This document shows, piece after piece, positions 44,728 to 58,494 of a stretch of DNA of 64,000 bases. Both the position numbers and the translations under genes were made by a program. The notes beneath the pieces are model-generated. The model searched no databases. It was not told the DNA's origin and saw nothing but the letters and a program-made list of their open reading frames with translations. This DNA comes from Hirundichthys speculiger (taxonomy: Eukaryota > Chordata > Actinopteri > Beloniformes > Exocoetidae). The stretch spans positions 138,697 through 202,696 of the forward strand of contig JAGFBZ010000674.1 in NCBI GenBank assembly GCA_018398805.1, in the 5' to 3' direction. Positions within the stretch are counted from its first letter, which is position 1, and the number at the start of each line of letters is the position of its first letter.

Positions 44728-47610
44728 GTGAGTTTGGAGCTCTGAGAGCTCTGCTTTCATGGCCGGTGGTGGATCTATATCTGAGTCGTGATGAAATCAT
44801 TGTGAGCTAAATCTCCAGGGAGGGATTTGTGTTATGATGCAAACACATCCTGATTTTATTAAATTACTCCTGAGGTCTCATTTAAATCTCTTTGACACGA
44901 TTGGACAAAAGTATCTCAGAGATACAGAACATCAGCTCCCTTTTCAAGCGTACCTTCACAGCTCTGTTCTAGCAGCTGTTTTAGGGGGCGGAGTTAGCGG
45001 CTCCTCCCCATCCTTCTCTAGAGGGTGGGCCTTATTAGCTATCTGTCCTACAGCTTTGTGCTCACATTTAAACACAAATTTGTGCCCAAACCACTCTGAA
45101 ATCACAAGTTTAATCACAATTAGACATCAGATGAATTAGCTGGATAAAACGAGCACAAAATCTGCCACTTTATGGTTTTGGCACCATTTAATCTGGAGTT
45201 AACGATCGATAGGAGACGATGTTGTGTGTTGATTGAACGAATCGCAGTAAGATACTAAAATATAATTTCAAATTTTCTTTTTGGGCTCAACTAGATAGTT
45301 AAATGGGAGCTACGAAGCGCTTCTACTGCTCTTGTTTTGACAGTTGGGTGGAAGATGAGACTGACGTCAGTGTTGGATAACTGAGTGGGTGCAGACTGGT
45401 CTGACGGGTCTGACAGGTCCGACGGGTCCGACGGGTCGGCCTCAGATGGAGGCCAGCTGTGTTTGTGATAGCAGCTCGTTGATTCCTCAGCAGGGAGGAT
45501 GATTCCCAGACTCACACTGGCTGCTTTTATCTGTGAGCACCAGCGAGCAGCTGAGATGAGCTCAGAAATGTTTATTTGACTCCGTCCGCAGGCTCGGCTC
45601 TCCCCAGAACTTCATGTATTTAGCAGCTTTACCTCTTCAATAGCAGAGGAATTAAAAAACTAATTAAAAAAATGCTTGCGTCTTGATCTCAGCGTGGTGT
45701 AACTTGTGCTTGTTGCTGTCATGGAAACGTCCCTGTCAGGGGGCCGTTTCCCTGGAGTTCAGGTCCACAGCCTCCAGGAGCTTTTACAGTGATGCTGACG
45801 GTGGGGATCAGGGACATCGGGTCTGTCTGGCAGCCTGAGAACACCAAGAACGTGACAGGAAGTGAAGAACTCAGCTGTGGATCAGGGTGGGACCTGTTCA
45901 GACGGGAACAACTGGACCCATCCATCCAGGCTCAGTCATCCGTAGACCAGCAGATTTCTGTGTTGACCAGACGACCCGTTGAAGCCTGGTCATCCACATG
46001 TCCTCAGGAACGTCTGCCTGCTCGTCTGGATTTCTGACAATACAAGTTCACCCGAATATTTTGTGGTCATGTGGGAGTCTTCACATTTATAGACGTATAT
46101 CTTTCTAGGACTGCACATGTAAAGAGACTGATGGTGTCAGATACGGTGAGCTCCTGGACTCCTAAACTCCTCCTCTTACACTTCAGATATCCTCTAAAAC
46201 CCTCTGAACTGTCATGTCCGTGCACGAGTCGCTGCCTGCTGGTGGACTTTTTTTTTGAAAATCCAGCGGATTCACTGACATTCATGTGTCGATACGGTTT
46301 AGCTGCAGTCAAACAGACTTGAGGCACCGCTAGCAGAGCAGAGCGGACAGTCGGCTTCTGTCAAGCGCTCCAGCGCGCCTCTGGTGGTGACTGAGGTCAG
46401 GCGGGTGACATGGAGCCATCCTTGGAGCCGCGTGCTTGAATGTAGCATCACATCGTTGTCACGTCCTGTAAACCTGTGCGGGCGGTGTGTACGGCTGTTT
46501 GGTGCCAAGCGCCTGATGATAACCTGAACGGAAAGCCGTGAAACTTCAGTGCGTTAGTGGGATCCCCCGGCAGCGGGAAGACGGGCGGCGACACAGCTGA
46601 TAATTAAATCACCTTATGTGAACAGGATAATGACTGACAATTAAAGAATGAAGTTACGGTCATTTATAAGAGAGCATTTCAGATCTTTTCAGTTCCAGTT
46701 TTTCAGCGCCATTAAAAAAAAGATCACAAGAATTTATAATTACCTAAGATAACCCTTCCTTTAATCCTGTCCTTTTTATTTTGAGAAGGAACTTAACAGA
46801 AACCATCTGATGGTCGTGGGTCGTGGCATTAAGCACATGAACAACAACGTGTAGCCTTTTGTTACTGTGCCATTATTAATTTAACAAAAAGTAAGCCAAA
46901 GAGAAGAAAGGATAATGTAGACAATCCTAATACCTGATGCACGAGCTTGTAGACGCACCTGTAGCAGCGTCCACTCTGGGACGGTTGTCTTTTATGTGGG
47001 TCATCTATCTCGCCGTAGAACCGTGAACTCCCCAGGACTGTTGCCTCTGTCTTTCCCTGATGGCGTTGTGTTAACACACACCTGAAGTGATCAGTAGATC
47101 ACACCTGGACATCAGTCAGAGCTTCCTACTGCTGACGCTTTCTCTTCTTCTAGTCCAGTAAATAATGGGATGTTGGAAAAAGGTAACTCACACATAAAAG
47201 ACAGACTTGAGAGAGGCTGTTAAACCTGATCAAGACTGTAACTGTGAAGAGCTGATTTAAGGGAGTCTTAAAAACTAATTAGCCCCTGTTAGGTGTTAAT
47301 TAACCTGCTGGAGCTTTAAAGTGACTGACTGGTAACAGGATACAAAGTTTGGAGTAGTCATCAACCAGCAGCTCTGGGAACCAGTAGAGACCAGTCATTT
47401 TCATTTGATTTAATATTTTAATGTTTCAATACAGCATCTCAGACTTGAGTTTGTCTTCGTTCTAACTGGAACCCTTTAACACTAATATGAGAACAAGATC
47501 CATCTCATTTTCCCTCCAGCACGTTCATGTTGTCAGATTCACAGTTAGAAATGACAGTCAGGACAGGTTTCTGATGACATGGCAGATGATGCTCGTTATC
47601 AGAGATCACA
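44728..47610. other. Single-copy DNA, putative intron 2
   Basis: No further exon could be supported. A short GGTCCGACGG-type repeat is at 45401-45437. 46530-46740 (CTGATAATTAAATCACC, GACAATTAAAGAATG) is complex AT-rich DNA with homeobox-like sites that might be a conserved non-coding element; this is a guess. Short frames on both strands have no recognised motif. Confidence 0.35.
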
Positions 47611-50600
47611 CATCTGCATCTGCAGTAGAGGTGGTCCAGATGTTCAGGGAACTTTCCTTCTGCATATGCAGCAGAGGTAGTCCAGATGTTCAGGGAACTT
47701 TCCTTCTGCATCTGCAGTAGAGGTGGGCAAGATGTTCAGGGAACTTTTCATCTGCATCTGCAGTAGAGGTAGGCCAGATGTTCAGGGAACTTTTCTTCTG
47801 CATCTGCAGTAGAGGTAGGCCAGATGTTCAAGGAACTTTCCTTGTGCATCTGCAGTATAGGTAGGCCACATGTTCTGGGAACTTTCCATCTGCATCTGCA
47901 GCAGAGGTAGCCCAGATGTTCAGGGAACTTTCCTTCTGCATCTGCAGTAGAGGTAGGCCAAATGTTCAGGGAACTTTTCTTCTACATCTGCTGCAGAGGT
48001 AGGCCAGATGTTCAGGGAACTTTCCATCTGCATCTGCAGCAGAGGTAGGCTAGATGTTCAGGGAACTTTCCTTCTGCATCTGCAGTAGAGGTGGGCCAGA
48101 TGTTCAGGGAACTTTCCATCTGCATCTGCAGCAGAGGTAGCCCAGATGTTCAGGGAACTTTCCTTCTGCATCTGCAGTAGAGGTAGGCCAAATGTTCAGG
48201 GAAATTTTCTTCTGCATCTGCAGTAGAGGTAGGCCAAATGTTCAGGGAACTTTCCTTCTGCATCTGCAGTAGAGGTAGGCCAGATGTTCAGGGAACTTTC
48301 CTACTGCATCTGCAGTAGAGGTAGGCCAGATGTTCTTGGAAATTTCCATCTGCATCTGCAGCAGAGGTAGGCCAGATGTTCAGGGAACTTTTCTTCTGCA
48401 TCTGCAGTAGAGGTAGCCCAGATGTTCTGGGAACTTTCCTTCTGCATCTGCAGCAGAAGTAGGCCAGATGTTCTGGGAACTTTCCATCTGCATCTGCAGC
48501 AGAAGTAGGGCAGATGTTCAGGGAATTTTTCATCTGCATCTGCAGCAGAGGTAGGCCAGATGTTCTGGGAACTTTTCTTCTGCGTCTGCCGTAGAGGTAG
48601 GCCAGATGTTCAGGGAACTTTTCATCTGCATCTGCAGTAGAGGTAGGCCAGATTTTTAGGGAAATTTCCTTCTGCATCTGCAGCAGAGGTAGCCCAGATG
48701 TTCTGGGAACTTTTCTTCTGCGTCTGCCGTAGAGGTAGGCCAGATGTTCAGGGAACTTTTCATCTGCATCTGCAGTAGAGGAAGGCCAGATTTTTAGGGA
48801 AATTTCCTTCTGCATCTGCAGCAGAGGTAGCCCAGATGTTCAGGGAACCTTTCATCTGCATCTGCAGTAGAGGTAGCCCAGATGTTCAGGGAACTTTTCA
48901 TCTGCATCTGCTGTAGAGGTAGGCCAGATGTTCAGGGAACTTTCCATCTGCATCTGCAGCAGAGGTAGGCCAGATGTTCAGGGAACTTTCCATCTGCATC
49001 TGCAGTAGAGGTAGGCCAGATGTTCAGGGAACTTTCCATCTGCATCTGCAGCAGAGGTAGGCTAGATGTTCAGGGAACTTTCCTTCTGCATCTGCAGTAG
49101 AGGTGGGCCAGATGTTCAGGGAACTTTCCATGTGCATCTGCAGCAGAGGTTGCCCAGATGTTCAGGGAACTTTCCTTCTGCATCTGCAGTAGAGGTAGGC
49201 CAAATGTTCAGGGAACTTTGCTTCTGCATCTGCAATAGAGGTAGGCCAGATGTTCAGGGAACTTTCCTTCTGCATCTGCAGTAGAGGTGGGCCAGATGTT
49301 CTGGGAACTTTCCATCTGCATCTGCAGCAGAAGTAGGGCAGATGTTCAGGGAACTTTTCATCTGCATCTGCAGCAGAGGTAGGCCAGATGTTCTGGGAAC
49401 TTTTCTTCTGCGTCTGCCGTAGAGGTAGGCCAGATGTTCAGGGAATTTTTCATCTGCATCTGCAGTAGAGGTAGGCCAGATTTCTAGGGAAATTTCCTTC
49501 TGCATCTGCAGCAGAGGTAGGCCAGATGTTCAGGGAACTTTCCATCTGCATCTGCAGCAGAGGTAGGCTAGATGTTCAGGGAACTTTCCTTCTGCATCTG
49601 CAGTAGAGGTGGGCCAGATGTTCAGGGAACTTTCCATCTGCATCTGCAGCAGAGGTTGCCCAGATGTTCAGGGAACTTTCCTTCTGCATCTGCAGTAGAG
49701 GTAGGCCAAATGTTCAGGGAACTTTGCTTCTGCATCTGCAATAGAGGTGGGCCAGATGTTCAGGGAACTTTTCATCTGCATCTGCAGTAGAGGTAGGCCA
49801 GATGTTCAGGGAACTTTCCTTCTGCATCTGCAGTAGAGGTAGGCCAGATGTTCAGGGAACTTTCCTTCTGCATCTGCAGTAGAGGTAGGCCAGATGTTCA
49901 GGGAACTTTCCTTCTGCATCTGCAGTAGAGGTGGGCCAGATGTTCAGGGAACTTTCCGTCTACATCTGCAGTAGAGGTAGACCAGATGTTCAGAGAACTT
50001 TCCTTCTGCATCTGCAACAGAGGTAGCCCAGATGTTAAGGGAACTTTTCTTCTGCATCTGCAGTAGAGGTAGCCCAGATGTTCAGGGAACTTTTCTTCTG
50101 CATCTGCAGTAGAGGTAGGCCAGATGTTCAGGGAACTTTTCATCTGCATCTGCAGTAGAGGTAGACCAGATGTTCAGGGAACTTTTTCATTTGCATCTGC
50201 AGTAGAGGTAGGCCAGATGTTCAGGGAACTTTCCATCTGCATCTGCAGCAGAGGTAGGCCAGATGTTCAGGGAACTTTCCTTCTGCATCTGCAGTAGAGG
50301 TGGGCCAGATGTTCAGGGAACTTTCCATCTGCATCTGCAGTAGAGGTGGGCCAGATGTTCAGGGAACTTTCCATCTGCATCTGCAGCAGAGGTAGCCCAG
50401 ATGTTAAGGGAACTTTCCTTCTGCATCTGCAGTAGAGGTGGGCCAAATGTTCAGGGAACTTTTCTTCTGCATCTGCAGTAGAGGTAGGCCAGATGTTCTA
50501 GGAACTTTCCTTCTGCATCTGCAGTAGAGGTAGGCCAGATGTTCAGGGAACGTTCCTACTGCATCTGCAGTAGAGGTAGGCCAGATGTTCTGGGAAATTT

Positions 50601-50923
50601 CCATCTGCATCTGCAGTAGAGGTAGGCCAGATGTTCTGGGAACTTTCCTTCTGCATCTGCAGTAGAGGTAGCCCAGATGTTCTGGGAACTTTCCTTCTGC
50701 ATCTGCAGTAGAGGTGGGCCAGATGTTCAGGGAACTTTTCATCTGCATCTGCAGTAGAGGTAGGCCAGATGTTCAGGGAACTTTTCATCTGCATCTGCAG
50801 CAGAGGTAGACCAGATGTTCAGGGAACTTTCCTTCTGCATCTGCAACAGAGGTAGCCCAGATGTTCAGGGAACTTTTCTTCTGCATCTGCAGTAGAGGTA
50901 GCCCAGATGTTCAGGGAACTTTT
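47611..50923. repeat. 46-bp minisatellite array, block A
   Basis: The unit is TCTGCATCTGCAGTAGAGGT, AGGCCAGATGTTCAGGGAAC, TTTCCT (46 bp), with common variants GCAGCAG/GCAGTAG, AGGCC/GGGCC/AGCCC, TTCAGG/TTCTGG and CTTTCC/CTTTTC. There are about 72 copies. Since 46 leaves remainder 1 on division by 3, minus-strand frames show a 46-residue period (WPTSTADAEGKFPEHL...) of up to 176 codons, which are artefacts. Blocks of units repeat: the variant TGCGTCTGCCGTAG at 48581 and 48719 recurs at 52704 and 52842 (offset 4123 both times). Confidence 0.98.
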
Positions 50924-52101
50924 TAGGGCTGGGCGATAAATCGATTTAATCGATTAATTCGAATTTGTACTTAATGTCGATTTGTTTTAATGAAAATCGA
51001 TTTTCTCATTAACATCCGCCACCAGCGCCTGCCTGCTGGGCTCCCGTAGGTCAGAGAGCGCGGAGTGCGCGCCCCCCTCGCGCGCCCCCCTCCCCACCCG
51101 CGCTAGGTACACAAACAAGCAAGCAGTGCTGACCTTACACCGAAGAAAAGAAACGTATCCTCGGTTATTTGGAATTGGTTCGGGTTCGTGGCGTCAGACA
51201 CAGAACAAACAGCACCTCGCTGCAAAGTCTGTTTAAAGGCTGTTGCTACCAAAGGTAGCAGTACTACAATTTACTGCAGCACCTTAAACAGAAGCATGCT
51301 GTCGAGTTGGAGAGGTGTTGCTCCCTACGAAAAAAACGACCGCGGCAGCCCAAGCACCGCCACCAAAAAACAACCTACCGTCTTGGAAACGTTGACAAAC
51401 TGTATCCCGTATGATAAGAAAGGAGCCCGGTGGAAAGCTGTCACGGATGCAGTCGTGATGTATATTGCAAGAGATGTGGTGCCCATATACACCGTGGAAA
51501 AGCCGGGGTTTATTCACCTGCTCAAAGTTTTGGATCCCAGGTACGTGCTACCAGGCCGCAAATATTTTTCTGACGTTGCCTTGCCTCGTAAATTACAATG
51601 GAAGCCTATAATTAAATTTTTTATTTTATTTGATGCAGATGTTTAAGTTAAGTTAACATGATTCAGGGAGTCAAAATAGTGCCCAAATACTTTTTGTTTA
51701 CCACACAAGCACCTCCTTATTATGCAAAACATGTTCAGGTAACTGAGTTTTGTTTGCACTTTATTTTGTCAACCTCAAAAAAGGGGTCTTATAATACTAT
51801 GTTTTACTTATTTTTTGTGTCATTTCGAAACTAGATTACTGAAAAGTTACATTGTCACTGTTCACAATGGCAGGCAGGGCTTGCCATCTCTTTTTTTGTG
51901 GCTTGTTTATGTAACTGAAACCCCAGGAGGGAAAATTTAAACAAAATAAAACTGAAACTTGTTTTGAACAATTTCTTTGTCATCTACAAATTGATTTTAG
52001 GTAGGGGATGAAAAAAATCGATTTAAATCGTGAATCGGGATTTTTTCTGAAAAAATCGGAGATTTTTTTTTTAGGCCATATCGCCCAGCCCTAGAACTTT
52101 T
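50916..52101 (+). mobile_element. Internally deleted hAT element, copy 1, with 8-bp target duplication
   Basis: The element is 50924-52093. It starts TAGGGCTGGGCGATA and ends TATCGCCCAGCCCTA, perfect 15-bp inverted repeats, flanked by GAACTTTT (50916-50923 and 52094-52101), the 8-bp duplication expected of hAT. Inside lie VIWNWFGF and CKVC, then in a shifted frame LLQHLKQKHAVE: a BED zinc finger split by a one-base frameshift (about 51240-51300). It is followed by VTDAVVMYIARDVVPIYTVE and VLDPRYVLPGRKYFS, the hAT transposase N-terminal region. A stop follows at 51644-51646. The catalytic core and dimerisation domain are absent, so it depends on a transposase supplied elsewhere. Confidence 0.93.
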
Positions 52102-55100
52102 CTTCTGCATCTGCAGTAGAGGTAGGCCAGATGTTCAGGGAAATTTTCATCTGAATCTGCAGTAGAGGTAGACCAGATGTTCAGGGAACTTTTCATTTGC
52201 ATCTGCAGTAGAGGTAGGCCAGATGTTCAGGGAACTTTCCATCTGCATCTGCAGCAGAGGTAGCCCAGATGTTCAGGGAACTTTCCTTCTGCATCTGCAG
52301 TAGAGGTGGGCCAGATGTTCAGGGAACTTTCCTTCTGCATCTGCAGTAGAGGTGGGCCAAATGTTCAGGGAACTTTTCTTCTGCATCTGCAGTAGAGGTA
52401 GGCCAAATGTTCAGGGAACTTTCCTTCTGCATCTGCAGTAGAGGTAGGCCAGATGTTCAGGGAACTTTCCTACTGCATCTGCAGTAGAGGTAGGCCAGAT
52501 GTTCTTGGAAATTTCCATCTGCATCTGCAGCAGAGGTAGGCCAGATGTTCAGGGAACTTTTCTTCTGCATCTGCAGCAGAAGTAGGCCAGATGTTCTAGG
52601 AACTTTCCATCTGCATCTGCAGCAGAAGTAGGGCAGATGTTCAGGGAATTTTTCATCTGCATCTGCAGCAGAGGTAGGCCAGATGTTCTGGGAACTTTTC
52701 TTCTGCGTCTGCCGTAGAGGTAGGCCAGATATTCAGGGAACTTTTCATCTGCATCTGCAGTAGAGGTAGGCCCGATTTTTAGGGAAATTTCCTTCTGCAT
52801 CTGCAGCAGAGGTAGCCCAGATGTTCTGGGAACTTTTCTTCTGCGTCTGCCGTAGAGGTAGGCCAGATGTTCAGGGAACTTTTCATCTGCATCTGCAGTA
52901 GAGGAAGGCCAGATTTTTAGGGAAATTTCCTTCTGCATCTGCAGCAGAGGTAGCCCAGATGTTCAGGGAACCTTTCATCTGCATCTGCAGTAGAGGTAGC
53001 CCAGATGTTCAGGGAACTTTTCATCTGCATCTGCTGTAGAGGTAGGCCAGATGTTCAGGGAATTTTCCATCTGCATCTGCAGCAGAGGTAGGCCAGATGT
53101 TCAGGGAACTTTCCATCTGCATCTGCAGTAGAGGTAGGCCAGATGTTCAGGGAACTTTCCATCTGCATCTGCAGCAGAGGTAGGCTAGATGTTCAGGGAA
53201 CTTTCCTTCTGCATCTGCAGTAGAGGTGGGCCAGATGTTCAGGGAACTTTCCATATGCATCTGCAGCAGAGGTTGCCCAGATGTTCAGGGAACTTTCCTT
53301 CTGCATCTGCAGTAGAGGTAGGCCAGATGTTCAGGGAACTTTTCATTTGCATCTGCAGTAGAGGTAGGCCAGATGTTCAGGGAACTTTCCATCTGCATCT
53401 GCAGCAGAGGTAGGCAAGATGTTCAGGGAACTTTCCTTCTGCATCTGCAGTAGAGGTGGGCCAGATGTTCAGGGAACTTTTCTTCTGCATCTGCAGTAGA
53501 GGTAGGCCAGATGTTCTGGGAACTTTCCTTCTGCATCTGCAGTAGAGGTAGGCCAGATGTTCAGGGAACGTTCCTACTGCATCTGCAGTAGAAGTAGGCC
53601 AGATGTTCTGGGAAATTTCCATCTGCATCTGCAGTAGAGGTAGGCCAGATGTTCTGGGAAATTTCCATCTGCATCTGCAGTAGAGGTAGGCCAGATGTTC
53701 TGGGAACTTTCCTTCTGCATCTGCAGTAGAGGTAGCCCAGATGTTCTGGGAACTTTCCTTCTGCATCTGCAGTAGAGGTGGGCCAGATGTTCAGGGAACT
53801 TTTCATCTGCAGTAGAGGTAGGCCAGATGTTCAGGGAACTTTTCATCTGCATCTGCAGCAGAGGTAGACCAGATGTTCAGGGAACTTTCCTTCTGCATCT
53901 GCAACAGAGGTAGCCCAGATGTTCAGGGAACTTTTCTCCTGCATCTGCAGTAGAGGTAGCCCAGATGTTCAGGGAACTTTTCATCTGCATCTGCAGTAGA
54001 GGTAGCCCAGATGTTCTGGGAACTTTCCTTCTGCATCTGCAGTAGAGGTGGGCCAGATGTTCAGGGAACTTTTCATCTGCATCTGCAGCAGAGGTAGGCC
54101 AGATGTTCAGGGAACTTTTAATCTGCATCTGCAGCAGAGGTAGACCAGATGTTCAGGGAACTTTCCTTCTGCATCTGCAACAGAGGTAGCCCAGATGTTC
54201 AGGGAACTTTTCATCTGCATCTTTAATAGAGGGAGGCCAGATGTTCAGGGAACTTTCCTTCTGCATCTGCTGCAGAGGTAGCCCAGATTTTCAGGGAACT
54301 TTACTTCTGCATCTGCTGCAGACGTAGGCCAGATGTTTAGGGAACTTTACTTCTGCATCTGCAGTAGAGGTGGGCCAGATGTTCAGGGAACTTTTCATCT
54401 GCATCTGCAGCAGAGGTAGAACCAGATGTTCAGGGAACTTTTCATCTGCATCAGCAGTAGGGGTAGGCCAGATGTTCAGGGAACTTTTCATCTGCATCTT
54501 TAATAGAGGTAGGCCAGATGTTCAGGGAACTTTCCTTCTGCATCTGCTGCAGAGGTAGGCCAGATGTTCAGGGAACTTTCCTTCTGCATCTGCAGTAGAG
54601 GTGGGCCAGATGTTCAGGGAACTTTCCATCTGCATCTGCAGCAGAGGTAGGCCAGATGTTCAGGGAACTTTTCATCTGCATCAGCAGTAGGGGTAGGCCA
54701 GATTATCAGGGAACTTTTCATCTGCATCTTTAATAGAGGTAGGCCAGATGTTCAGGGAACTTTCCTTCTGCATCTTTAATAGAGGTAGGCCAGATGTTCA
54801 GGGAACTTTCCTTCTGCATCTGCTGCAGAGGTAGGCCAGATGTTCAGGGAACTTTACTTCTGCATCTGCAGTAGAGGTGGGCCAGATGTTCAGGGAACTT
54901 TTCATCTGCATCTGCAACAGAGGTAGCCCAGATGTTCAAGGAACCTTTCTTCTGCATCTGCAACAGAGGTAGCCCAGATGTTCAAGGAACTTTTCTTCTG
55001 CATCTGCAGTAGAGGTAGGCCAGATGTTCAGGGAACTTTTCATCTGCATCTGCAGTAGAGGTAGCCCAGATGTTCAGTGAAATTTTCATTTGCATCTGCA

Positions 55101-58100
55101 GTAGAGGTAGGCCAGATGTTCAGGGAACTTTCCATCTGCATCTGCAGCAGAGGTAGGCTAGATGTTCAGGGAACTTTCCTTCTGCATCTGCAGTAGAGGT
55201 GGGCCAGATGTTCAGGGAACTTTCCATCTGCATCTGCAGCAGAGGTAGCCCAGATGTTCAGGGAACTTTCCTTCTGCATCTGCAGTAGAGGTAGGCCAAA
55301 TGTTCAGGGAACTTTTCTTCTGCATCTGCAGTAGAGGTAGGCCAGATGTTCGGGGAACTTTCCTTCTGCATCTGCAGTAGAGGTAGGCCAAATGTTCAGG
55401 GAACTTTTCTTCTGCATCTGCAATAGAGGTAGGCCAGATGTTCAGAGAACTTTCCTTCTGCATCTGCAGTAGAGGTGGCCCAGATGTTCAGGGAACTTTT
55501 CATCTGCATCTGCAGTAGATGTAGGCCAGATGTTCAGGGAACTTTCCTTCTGCATCTGCAGTAGAGGTAGGCCAGATGTTCAGGGAACTTTCCTACTGCA
55601 TCTGCAATAGAGGTAGGCCAGATGTTCAGGGACCTTTCCTTCTGCATATGCAGTAGAGGTGGGCCAGATGTTCAGGGAACTTTCAGTCTGCATCTGCAGC
55701 AGAGGTAGACCAGATGTTCAGGGAACTTTCCTTCTGCATCTGCAACAGAGGTAGCCCAGATGTTCAGGGAACTTTTCTTCTGCATCTGCAGTAGAGGTAG
55801 GCCAGATGTTCAGGGAACTTTTCATCTGCATCTGCAGTAGAGGTAGCCCAGATGTTTAGGGAACTTTTCATCTGCATCAACAGTAGAGGTAGGCCAGATG
55901 TTCAGGGAACTTTCCTTCTGCATCTGCAGTAGAGGTGGGCCAGATGTTCAGGGAACTTTCCATCTGCATCTGCAGCAGAGGTAGCCCAGATGTTCAGGGA
56001 ACTTTCCTTCTGCATCTGCAGTAGAGGTAGGCCAAATGTTCTGGGAAATTTCCATCTTCATCTGCAGCAGAGGTAGGCCAGATGTTCAGGGAACTTTTCT
56101 TCTGCATCTGCAGTAGAGGTAGCCAAGATATTCTGGGAACTTTCCTTCTGCATCTGCAGCAGAAGTAGGCCAGATGTTCTGGGAACTTTCCATCTGCATC
56201 TGCAGCAGAAGTAGGGCAGATGTTCAGGGAACTTTTCATCTGCATCTGCAGCAGAGGTAGGCCAGATGTTCTGGGAACTTTTCTTCTGCATCTGCCGTAG
56301 AGGTAGGCCAGATGTTCAGGGAACTTTTCATCTGCATCTGCAGTAGAGGTAGGCCAGATGTTCTGGGAACTTTCCATCTGCATCTGCAGTAGAGGTAGAG
56401 CAGATGTTCAGGGAACTTTTCTTCTGCATCTGCAGTAGAGGTAGACTAGATGTTCTGGGAACTTTCCTTCTGCATCTGCAGTAGAGGTGGGCCAGATGTT
56501 CAGGGAACTTTCCATCTGCATCTGCAGCAGAGGTAGCCCAGATGTTCAGGAAACTTTCCTTCTGCATCTGCAGTAGAGGTAGGCCAAATGTTCAGGGAAC
56601 TTTTCTTCTGCATCTGCAGTAGAGGTGGGCCAGATTTTCAGGGAACTTTTCATCTGCATCTGCAGTAGAGGTAGGCCAGATGTTCAGGGAACTTTCCTTC
56701 TGCATCTGCAGTAGAGGTAGGCCAGATGTTCAGGGAACTTTCCTTCTGCATCTGCAACAGAGGTAGCCCAGATGTTCAGGGAACTTTTCTTCTGCATCTG
56801 CAGTAGAGGTAGGCCAGATGTTCAGGGAACTTTTCATCTGCATCTGCAGTAGAGGTAGCCCAGATGTTTAGGGAACTTTTCATCTGCATCTACAGTAGAG
56901 GTAGGCCAGATGTTCAGGGAACTTTCCATCTGCCTCTGCAGCAGAGGTAGGCTAGATGTTCAGGGAACTTTCCTTCTGCATTTGCAGTAGAGGTGGGCCA
57001 GATGTTCAGGGAACTTTCCATCTGCAACTGCAGCAGAGGTAGCCCAGATGTTCAGGGAACTTTCCTTCTGCATCTGCAGTAGAGGTAGGCCAAATGTTCT
57101 GGGAAATTTCCATCTGCATCTGCAGCAGAGGTAGGCCAGATGTTCAGGGAACTTTTCTTCTGCATCTGCAGTAGAGGTAGCCCAGATATTCTGGGAACTT
57201 TTCTTCTGCATCTGCAGTAGAGGTAGCCCAGATATTCTGGGAACTTTCCTTCTGCATCTGCAGCAGAAGTAGGCCAGATGTTCTGGGAACTTTCCATCTG
57301 CATCTGCAGCAGAAGTAGGGCAGATGTTCAGGGAACTTTTCATCTGCATCTGCAGCAGAGGTAGGCCAGGTGGGTTCAGGGAACTTTCTTCTGCATCTGC
57401 AGTAGAGGTAGGCCAGATGTTTCAGGGAACTTTCCATCTCTGCATCTGCAGTAGAGGTAGGCCAGATGTTCAGGGAACTTTCCTTCTGCATCTGTGTAGA
57501 GGTGGGCCAGATTTTCAGGGAACTTTCCGTCTACATCTGCAGTAGAGGTAGACCAGATGTTCAGAGAACTTTCCTTCTGCATCTGCAACAGAGGTAGCCC
57601 AGATGTTAAGGGAACTTTTCTTCTGCATCTGCAGTAGAGGTTAGCCCAGATGTTCAGGGAACTTTTCTTCTGCATCTGCAGTAGAGGTAGGCCAGATGTT
57701 CAGGGAACTTTTCATCTGCATCTGCAGTAGAGGTAGACCAGATGTTCAGGGAACTTTTCATTTGCATCTGCAGTAGAGGTAGGCCAGATGTTCAGGGAAC
57801 TTTCCATCTGCATCTGCAGCAGAGGTAGGCCAGATGTTCAGGGAACTTTCCTTCTGCATCTGCAGTAGAGGTGGGCCAGATGTTCAGGGAACTTTCCATC
57901 TGCATCTGCAGCAGAGGTAGCCCAGATGTTAAGGGAACTTTCCTTCTGCATCTGCAGTAGAGGTGGGCCAAATGTTCAGGGAACTTTTCTTCTGCATCTG
58001 CAGTAGAGGTAGGCCAGATGTTCTGGGAACTTTCCTTCTGCATCTGCAGTAGAGGTAGGCCAGATGTTCAGGGAACGTTCCTACTGCATCTGCAGTAGAG

Positions 58101-58494
58101 GTAGGCCAGATGTTCTGGGAAATTTCCATCTGCATCTGCAGTAGAGGTAGGCCAGATGTTCTGGGAAATTTCCATCTGCATCTGCAGTAGAGGTAGGCCA
58201 GATGTTCTGGGAACTTTCCTTCTGCATCTGCAGTAGAGGTAGCCCAGATGTTCTGGGAACTTTCCTTCTGCATCTGCAGTAGAGGTGGGCCAGATGTTCA
58301 GGGAACTTTTCATCTGCATCTGCAGTAGAGGTAGGCCAGATGTTCAGGGAACTTTTCATCTGCATCTGCAGCAGAGGTAGACCAGATGTTCAGGGAACTT
58401 TCCTTCTGCATCTGCAACAGAGGTAGCCCAGATGTTCAGGGAACTTTTCTTCTGCATCTGCAGTAGAGGTAGCCCAGATGTTCAGGGAACTTTT
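52094..58494. repeat. 46-bp minisatellite array, block B
   Basis: About 139 copies of the same unit as block A. The left part (about 52300-53300) repeats 48200-49200 at offset 4123. The right part (about 55900-58494) repeats in block C at offset 4173. Odd variants at 54220-54830 (GCATCTTTAATAGAGG, GCATCAGCAGTAGGGG) are confined to this block. Unit-breaking indels cluster at 57365-57655. Confidence 0.98.

Noticed and set aside
45789..46037. Open stretch after TTTTACAG as a second coding exon
   Set aside because: The frame ends in a stop without a good donor inside it, and there is no domain similarity.
51188..51646. Host ZBED-type gene
   Set aside because: The frame lacks an ATG at its start, the BED finger is frameshifted, and the sequence lies between hAT TIRs with target duplications.
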